Below, piece by piece: positions 9,565 to 14,680 of a stretch of DNA of 14,680 nucleotides (position 1 is the stretch's first letter; each line of letters opens with the position of its first letter). The translations under genes and the position numbers were made by a program. The notes beneath the pieces were generated by a model. The model searched no databases. It worked only from the letters and a program-made list of their open reading frames with translations, and was not told the DNA's origin. Origin of the DNA: Suillus spraguei (Eukaryota > Basidiomycota > Agaricomycetes > Boletales > Suillaceae). Location: the NCBI GenBank assembly GCA_016800925.1, contig JABCPU010001144.1, forward strand, positions 1 to 14,680. The letters run 5' to 3'.

Positions 9565-9773
9565 GCAGTAAAACTAGCGGTAAGTGTGGGAATACGGTAG
9601 GCAAGTGGTAGCATGAACAGTAAAACTGCGGTAGTATGAGCAGTAAAACTGCAGTAAGTGTGGGAACTTCTGCAGTAAAACAAGTGGTAGTGTAGCAGTG
9701 AAGTGTGAGAAAGCGGTAGTGCTAGCGGTGAAGCGCAGGAAAGCAGTAAAGAGTGGTAGTGCGTGAAGCAGTA
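9565..9773 (+). repeat. Field of GCGGTA/GCAGTA hexamers
   Basis: About fourteen copies of a degenerate hexamer (GCGGTA, GCAGTA, GTGGTA, ACGGTA, ACAGTA) occur in 209 bases at irregular spacing of roughly 7 to 24 bases, often followed by AAAC or GTG. Further copies occur at 9250-9290 and sparsely at 7500-7960. It is not a regular tandem array. Confidence 0.7.
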
Positions 9774-10160
9774 AAGCAATTCTTAAGGAGACAACTAAAC
9801 ATGCAGCAGACATGTAATAAGACTGCACTTCAGTTTACATAACATAACATACTGGCGAGACTGGATGGACATTGGATGGATGGTAAATCTTGCTTGAGGA
9901 TGCCAAATGGCTTCGCAGAGATTGCCGAAGATCACCGCTTCGTGGGAAAGTTGCCATAGTACAGCTGCAATGAGGCTTCCGGAGTGTGGAACGATACCAT
10001 TAGATAGGGGTATACGCATGGTAAAGTAGGACGGTGAAGCCGAAGGGTAAGGATAATGATTGCCAGTTGACACCTATACAAAAATGTGCCATTTCAAGCT
10101 CAGCATGAGTTTGCTCGTCACATCACGACCAGTGCATGCGCAACTCACAACCAGTGCGTG

Positions 10161-10636
10161 TGTTACAGTCATACGTGCCCCTATTCATTTTCTCTTTGTC
10201 TCCTTTACTTGTATATTACATAATGCGACTCTGACTCACATGCTCAACGCATCTGTACTATAGTTGCCTTCCTTCTTTGGATATGCACTTACATTCTCAC
10301 GTCTCTCTTAGTCCGTGCACACATATTGGCCTATTTAAGCACGTTGTATTACGCTTGTATACTTCACTTTAATCTTACTGGGTTTTACCTGGAACATCCT
10401 TTGCTTAGGTCTCCAACCTAAGTCGTCTTGAATTGTCTCTAAGTCTAAGCACTCCTTAGCCTTAGTCTCTATTCTCATAGAACCTCTTAGACTTGTCTTT
10501 GAGGCTGAACCCTTGATAGTATTCGGAACACGTTCCTTGTACTTTCACCTTGTCCTCTTCTGGACATTGTAGAGCTTCTCCACAGACTGCCTGTGTCTTT
10601 TCACTGTCGCTGGAGACGTCATCCCAGTTCATAACA
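10161..10636 (+). repeat. 5' LTR of the gypsy element
   Basis: This 476-base LTR starts TGTTAC and ends ATAACA. The 3' boundary is fixed by alignment with the solo LTR and by the priming site that follows. The part before the TATA box (U3) is clearly more diverged from the solo LTR than the part after the transcript start. The left target duplication would be GCGTG (10156-10160), but its partner lies outside the window. Confidence 0.9.
10332..10366 (+). promoter_or_regulatory. LTR promoter: TATA box and likely transcript start
   Basis: TATTTAA at 10332-10338 lies 28 bases before ACTTTAATCTT, which starts at 10366. The solo LTR has TATATAA at 8124-8130 with the same 28-base spacing to its own ACTTTAATCTT at 8158. 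Because these 11 bases are also the complement of the priming site, 10366 is the expected first transcribed base, as in Tf1-type elements. This is inferred from position and complementarity. Confidence 0.65.
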
Positions 10637-10637
10637 A

Positions 10638-10648
10638 AAGATTAAAGT
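10638..10648 (+). other. Self-priming primer-binding site (Tf1 type)
   Basis: AAGATTAAAGT lies one base after the LTR end and is the exact reverse complement of ACTTTAATCTT (10366-10376) at the expected 5' end of the transcript. No TGG-type tRNA-complementary site follows the LTR. In the Tf1/sushi lineage the first 11 or so bases of the RNA fold back onto the primer-binding site and are cleaved to prime minus-strand synthesis. The length (11) and location match that mechanism. Confidence 0.8.
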
Positions 10649-10771
10649 CCACCTGATCGTCGACTATCCAGTCTTCAACCCCGAACCCTGAAACCTGATA
10701 AAGCCCTAACAGACAGCAAGACCGTGCGTGTAGGCACCAAGAAAGTTTAACTCACCAGACAAATTACCATC

Positions 10772-11605
10772 ATGACTACCACCAAAGAATTTGAATACAA
10801 AATCGGTCTCCCAACCGGTTTTGACGGAGATCGTGACAACTCTCTGGAATTCATCCAATCATGCAATCTGTGCTTCGACATCAATGAAAAGCTTTACACC
10901 ACCGATAAGCAAAAAATCATTTTCATTACATCCTTCATGACCAAGAAGAACGCCAAATATTGGAAAGAACAATTCCTTGCTCATGCCCAGTCAACCGACT
11001 CCTCTGGACAAAAATTTGGTTATGGGACATTGAAGGATTTTATGAAAAGCTTCAACAAAGCTTTCGAACCAGTGGATACCAGAGGGACCGCATTAACAAA
11101 GCTCAGGGACCTTAAACAAGGAAGCGGCGATCTTCATACCTATATCGCTGACTTCAAGGCACTTGCAGCTAAAGCCCACATCACTGACGATGCAATAAAG
11201 ATTCAATTCTTTCAAGATGGCCTCAACCTAGGTATCCTAACCAAGCTCTTCGCGCCAGGAGATGTCTCAGAGATATTCCGTAACGTTGTATTGCAATGCG
11301 TTTCCATTGACAACTCCCACCACCGCCTTCTAGCGTTACGAGCACGTCATGCTCCGCAGAAGAAGAAGAACTATGGAAACGCGCATTACACACCCAATCG
11401 TGATCCAAATGCAATGGTCGTAGATCAAATCTCCGATGTGGAGAGATCTGAATGTATGAAAAAAGGACAATGTTTCAGATGCAAGAAGACCAGACACCAT
11501 ATTCATAACTGTCCCGAAAGAAAGAAGAAGACTCCACTCCGACAAACCAAAGTCAAAGATGAAGAAGATGAAGAAACAGTGAGGTGGATTATAGAGGATT
11601 TTTAA
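10772..11605 (+). CDS. gag: Gypsy Gag polyprotein
   Basis: A 277-residue Gag starts at the first ATG after a 135-base leader (10637-10771). Residues about 12-190 form the retrotransposon gag domain, with a conserved FDGD segment near the N terminus, a WKEQF block and FKALAAKAHI, and would assemble the particle. A basic, lysine-rich stretch leads to one CCHC knuckle, CX2CX4HX4C, at residues 234-247 (11471-11512), which binds RNA. The usual Gly before the knuckle His is Arg here (TRH rather than TGH). An acidic tail ends at TAA 11603-11605. The last 22 bases overlap the protease frame in the -1 phase. No internal stop or frame change is seen, so the protein may still be made and could package related RNAs. 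Confidence 0.85.
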   Translation: MTTTKEFEYKIGLPTGFDGDRDNSLEFIQSCNLCFDINEKLYTTDKQKIIFITSFMTKKNAKYWKEQFLAHAQSTDSSGQKFGYGTLKDFMKSFNKAFEPVDTRGTALTKLRDLKQGSGDLHTYIADFKALAAKAHITDDAIKIQFFQDGLNLGILTKLFAPGDVSEIFRNVVLQCVSIDNSHHRLLALRARHAPQKKKNYGNAHYTPNRDPNAMVVDQISDVERSECMKKGQCFRCKKTRHHIHNCPERKKKTPLRQTKVKDEEDEETVRWIIEDF

Positions 11606-12360
11606 ATTGGAGAAACAAGGATTCGACGTATGTTTCTCCCAATGTATTACTAAGGCTTGTACGTGCTGTAGGTGAAAGAAAAGAACTTTGTATCCCTATC
11701 ACTCTTCACTCGCGTACCCGCTTAAAATCCGTTGACACTACCGCTGTTATCGATTCCGGCACAGCAGGAACATTTATTTCCGAGGAGTTTGTGAAACTCC
11801 ATCAAATCACACGACGAAAACTTAAGACACCATTCCGAGTCACCACAGCAGATGGAACTCTTATCAAGGGAGGGCCGATCATGCACTACTGTCTCCTAGT
11901 GGTCAAAATTGATGAACAGACCATGTATGGAAAGTTCAATATCACTAAACTAGGACGGAGAGATCAAATCCTTCTGGGAATTCCGTGGTTACGTGCAATG
12001 AACCCAAGTATAGATTGGGCCGCCGAAACACTCACCCTCCCTCGAACAACAAAATCTGACGAGATTGAAATCGACTTAGATACCAATCAGAAAAAGAACG
12101 GGCTACCCCTGGTGTTCCATTGCCATCCCAAGAAATGGCAAAATTCACAACTTCCAAGACCCCTCGTCGCCTCTCCTATTAACACTCCTGACATTCCAAA
12201 AGACCCGGAACCTGAAGTACAACTGCCACAAACTGCAAACTCCACCCCCATGTACAACTGCCGCAAGCAGTATCACCGATTCGCTGCGCAGAAAAGCACA
12301 AGAACGAATCCGAGCCCGAGTATCGGGCCGGACCAGAACCTATTGAGCAACGATCAATAG
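11584..12360 (+). CDS. Gypsy aspartic protease domain and linker
   Basis: This is a retropepsin-type protease, which would cut the Gag-Pol polyprotein inside the particle. The active-site motif VIDSGTAGTFI carries the catalytic Asp codon at 11752-11754 (DSG in place of the commoner DTG, usual in fungal gypsy elements). The flap and C-terminal part is represented by ADGTLIKGG, and ILLGIPWLRAMNPSIDW is the conserved closing segment. It has no ATG of its own before the domain and overlaps the end of gag in the -1 phase, so expression by frameshift is likely. The frame ends at TAG 12358-12360. From about 12303 the frame that leads into RT is already open and reads an acidic linker better, so a one-base shift near 12250-12300 separates protease from RT. 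Confidence 0.8.
   Translation: MDYRGFLNWRNKDSTYVSPNVLLRLVRAVGERKELCIPITLHSRTRLKSVDTTAVIDSGTAGTFISEEFVKLHQITRRKLKTPFRVTTADGTLIKGGPIMHYCLLVVKIDEQTMYGKFNITKLGRRDQILLGIPWLRAMNPSIDWAAETLTLPRTTKSDEIEIDLDTNQKKNGLPLVFHCHPKKWQNSQLPRPLVASPINTPDIPKDPEPEVQLPQTANSTPMYNCRKQYHRFAAQKSTRTNPSPSIGPDQNLLSNDQ
11599..11605 (+). promoter_or_regulatory. Candidate -1 frameshift site at the gag stop
   Basis: The gag frame ends GAT TTT TAA inside a run of five T. A tRNA on TTT could slip back one base onto an identical TTT and continue TTA AAT TGG in the protease frame, avoiding the stop. It is not a classical X XXY YYZ heptamer and no downstream structure was assessed, so the role is inferred. Confidence 0.4.
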
Positions 12361-12512
12361 AAGAACAAAAGTATGGAAAAAGAAAAGCAAAAGAAGACAT
12401 CCCGGGATGGGATACAAACGTACCAAAACTATCCAAGTTCTACGTTCCGCCGAAAACTCTTCAAAATACTCCTTCAGCTTCACTTGAAGAAATCCCCGAC
12501 GAAGAAGAACCA

Positions 12513-13862
12513 ATGTCTGAAGACATTACTGAAGAACCCATGCCCTCGTTAATCCCAACAGAGGATGATGACCAGTTCAACACCATGCAAGACGTCTGGC
12601 ATGCGCCAGAAGTACGTGAAATTTCCTCTTACAAGCTTGGAGAGGGAGAATTCCTTGTGGAATATGACACGGATGGAGTTAGCATGAGAATCATCGAAGA
12701 AGTATCCATGGATACACCCCTCACACGTGATGGAACTTCCCGACTCAAACAACTCCCTAACTACTCCACAATCTCCATTCCTCCTCCAAAATACAGCAAT
12801 AAAGCCCAGGAATTTGCTATGGATGAGAAGGAGAAGAAAAAGAAATCCTTTGAAGAATTGGTCCCGGAATATTTGCACGACTTTGTGGACGTCTTTGCTA
12901 AAGATGGACTGAACAAACTACCCCCTGAACACCCTGGTATTGATCATCAGATCGATACTAAACCAGGTTTTATTCCCTGCATGCCTAAGGTTTACCCACT
13001 ATCAGAAAAAGAACGCGCTGCTGTCAAAACATTTATCGATGAAAATGTTGCAAAGGGTTTCATCTCAGAATCGAAGTCACCTCAAGCCAGTGGCTTCTTC
13101 TTTGTAGGAAAGAAGAGTGGAGAATTGTGTCCCTGTCAAGACTACCGCTACATCAATGATTGGACAGTCAAGAACGCTTACCCGCTCCCACTTCCTATTT
13201 CCCTCGTCACACGCCTTCACAATGCACAGTTCTTCACAAAAATGGATATCCAGTCCGGTTATAATAACATTCACATCCATCCCGATGATCGCTGGAAAGC
13301 AGCATTTACCACGGAATTCGGCCTCTTTGAACTGAATGTCATGTTCTTTGGCCTCTGCAATTCCCCGGCAACTTTCCAAGCATACATGAATTGTACCTTC
13401 CAACAGGAAATCAATGAAGGATGGTTGGTTATCTACATGGATGATATCCTGATTTTCTCTACAACAATGGCAGAACACCGCGAACGAACCAGACAGGTTT
13501 TAATGAAGATACGAAAGGAACATCTGTTCCTGAAACCAGAAAAATGCACCTTTGATGCAGAAGAAGTGGAATACCTCAGAATGATAATCCGCCCCGGACA
13601 AGTTGCTATGGACACTGCCAAGACCAAGGGAATCGCCGAATGGCCAGTTCCAAAATCTGTAAAAGAAGTTTGGTCATTCCTTGGTTTTTGCAACTTCTAC
13701 CGTACATTCATTTCCCACTACTCTGACATCGCCCAACCCCTTATCGAATTGACAAAGAAAGATAAGGCCTTTGATTGGTCAACCGAATGTATGGACACCT
13801 TCGAAGAACTGAAACGACGCTTCACATCCCAACCGGTACTTCGTAACCCTGATCCTTCCTGA
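12513..13862 (+). pseudogene. pol: Gypsy reverse transcriptase, ending at a nonsense codon
   Basis: The open stretch of 449 codons from the ATG at 12513 is the RT part of pol; the same frame is open upstream to about 12303. After an acidic linker, VPEYLHDFVDVF marks the start of the RT region (about 12861). Motifs seen are KVYPLSEKE, QDYRYIN, KMDIQSGYNNIHI (catalytic Asp 245, 13245-13247), VMFFGLCNSPATFQ, YMDDIL (Asp 310 and 311, 13434-13451), LKPEKCTF and LGFCNFYRTFI (thumb). All three catalytic Asp are kept. Several normally conserved Arg are changed: LCPCQDYR, DIQSGY and NIHI have Cys, Gln and His where Arg is usual. The frame ends at TGA 13860-13862, in a position normally held by a basic residue, and the same frame continues directly into RNase H. 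It is therefore a broken pol rather than a natural end. Confidence 0.85.
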
Positions 13863-14411
13863 CAATTTGCTATTGCTACCGATGCTTCGCTTGTAGCAAC
13901 TGGCGGAGTTCTCCTGCAGACTGATGAGAATGGTGTTTATCACCCATGCGCATATCTCTCGCAGTCTTTGAACCCTGCAGAATGCAATTACCAGATCTTT
14001 GATCGGGAACTCCTTGCCGTAATCCAGGCATTGAATGAATGGCGTCATTATCTTGAAGGAAACCCGCACCCTGTCCTGGTATTCACCAACCACAAGAATC
14101 TTCTGTACTTTAGAAGTGCACAGAAGCTTACCCATTGCCAAGCACGTTGGCAACTGATTTTGTCTATTTACGACATTGAACTGCATCACGTTGCAGGTAC
14201 CAAATTGGTGGTACCTGATGCACTATCTCGCCGGCCCGACTACGACTCCGGCAAAGACGATAACAAGGACCAGACTCTCCTCCCTGATGCTCTATTCATT
14301 CATCTCATTGACACTGACTTACAGGATGTTTTGTCATCCTCTGACCCCCTCGACGACCCTGTCTTCAAGACCGCATCTGACCCCTTGATGGCGTGTCCCT
14401 TCCCTCTATGA
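13863..14411 (+). pseudogene. Gypsy RNase H domain (severed, catalytic Asp lost)
   Basis: This follows the RT in the same frame after the TGA at 13860. ATDASLVATGGVLLQ carries the first catalytic Asp (13881-13883) and FDRELLAVIQAL the Glu (14007-14009). FTNHKNLLYF has Asn (AAC, 14088-14090) where TDHKNL is almost invariant. GTKLVVPDALSRRPD has the last Asp (14217-14219) and marks the end of the domain. RNase H removes the RNA template during reverse transcription; with the third acidic residue lost it would be expected to be inactive even without the stop. It ends at TGA 14409-14411 in the linker to integrase, where the better reading moves to another frame. Confidence 0.85.
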
Positions 14412-14680
14412 AGTCAGCACTCTCTGACTGGAAGATTGAGGAGAATGTCCTCTATTTTAAGAAACCGTGTCTACATCCCACCGGCGCATTGTCCTGATAT
14501 CCTGAAAAGGTATCATGATCATCCTACTGCGGGCCATCCTGGTAGATTCAAAACTGAAGAACTCATCAAATGAAAAGCCTGGTGGCCCGCTATGGCTCTT
14601 TACATTCGGAAAATACCTCGAGGGTTGTGCCCTTTGTCAGCAGAAATAAAAGCGGATACTCATCCGGTTTGGCCTCCACT
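14395..14680 (+). pseudogene. Gypsy integrase N-terminus (broken, runs off window)
   Basis: The H2C2 zinc-binding domain of integrase, which joins the element DNA to the target. SALSDWKIEENVLYFK is read in one frame (about 14413-14460), then VYIPPAHCPDILKRYHDHPT with AGHPGRFKTEELIK in the RT/RNase H frame (14469-14570). A TGA at 14571-14573 sits where Arg is usual, followed by KAWWPAM. The two Cys of GCALCQQ are in yet another frame, after an extra A in the run at 14610-14613. The reading then returns to the first frame for KADTHPVWPP at the window edge. The catalytic DDE core lies outside. Confidence 0.8.

Larger units (their letters stand above)
9278..10160. other. Noncoding stretch upstream of the gag-like ORF and of the gypsy LTR
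   Basis: No gene is seen. Apart from the tRNA-like segment and the GCGGTA field listed separately, the part from about 9790 to 10160 shows only short local repeats, for example GGATGGACATTGGATGGATGG near 9861, and an imperfect CCAGTGC repeat just before the LTR. On the minus strand this would be the 5' leader of the gag-like ORF; no LTR belonging to that ORF could be recognised. Confidence 0.5.
10161..14680 (+). mobile_element. Ty3/gypsy LTR retrotransposon, 5' part
   Basis: The order is LTR, self-priming site, gag, aspartic protease, reverse transcriptase, RNase H, integrase zinc-binding domain. RT and RNase H before integrase defines the Ty3/gypsy (Metaviridae) arrangement. The element runs off the right edge, so the rest of integrase, any chromodomain and the 3' LTR are not visible. 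Gag is intact; pol carries stops, frame changes and a lost catalytic residue, so this copy cannot transpose on its own. It is the same LTR family as the solo LTR at 7965-8429. Confidence 0.92.

Noticed and set aside
9534..9828. Minus-strand open frames rich in Leu, Ser, His and Tyr
   Set aside because: They are translations of the GCGGTA/GCAGTA repeat field, with no domain and no conservation signal.
7965..10636. The two LTRs as the ends of one small element with 8430-10160 as its interior
   Set aside because: The left LTR has its own perfect GTATG duplication, the ORF frame continues across it, and a priming site and gag follow the right LTR instead. A solo LTR plus the 5' LTR of a second element explains all of this.
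1..14680. CRISPR array, operon or defence cluster
   Set aside because: No regular spaced repeats and no bacterial-type gene order; introns and retroelements point to a eukaryote.

Overview
The window reads as a transposon-rich, gene-poor stretch of a filamentous fungal genome, most likely a mushroom-forming basidiomycete (Agaricomycetes). The reasons are short GT-AG introns of about 47-50 bases in the only host-type gene, a broken XPG/GEN1-like nuclease of the kind found in many dispersed copies in such fungi, a two-ORF LINE of the Tad1-like type, and Ty3/gypsy elements. This assignment rests on recognised protein motifs, not on a database search.

Layout. 1-660: no gene; the minus strand has some LTR-like features. 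About 674-1920: an XPG/GEN1-like pseudogene with at least three frame breaks and one stop. About 1960-5668: a decayed LINE in plus orientation, with ORF1 (gag-like, CCHC knuckles), ORF2 endonuclease, and an RT that stops near motif A, so the 3' part is missing. 5669-7470: no recognisable gene; it holds a purine-rich tract, a 33-base tandem duplication and short repeated motifs. 7587-9235 (minus): a gag-like ORF split by a solo LTR (7965-8429) flanked by a perfect 5-base target-site duplication, GTATG. Leaving out the LTR and one duplicate gives one open frame of 393 codons including the stop. 9278-10160: noncoding, with a tRNA-like segment and a dense GCGGTA/GCAGTA repeat field. 10161-14680: the 5' part of a Ty3/gypsy element of the same LTR family as the solo LTR: 5' LTR, Tf1-type self-priming site, gag, protease, reverse transcriptase, RNase H and the start of integrase. 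It runs off the right edge.

How the parts relate. The gypsy gag is intact and could feed a -1 frameshift into protease. After that the pol is dead: a frame change between protease and RT, a stop between RT and RNase H, a lost RNase H catalytic Asp, and further stops and frame changes in integrase. Many of the lesions in both the LINE and the gypsy element look like C-to-T changes at CpG (conserved Arg to TGA, Cys, His or Gln; Asp to Asn; Gly to Arg), which points to methylation-linked decay. I found no new defence or metabolic system. The points most worth checking are the solo LTR inside an otherwise open gag-like gene, the 11-base self-priming match, and the CpG-decay pattern.
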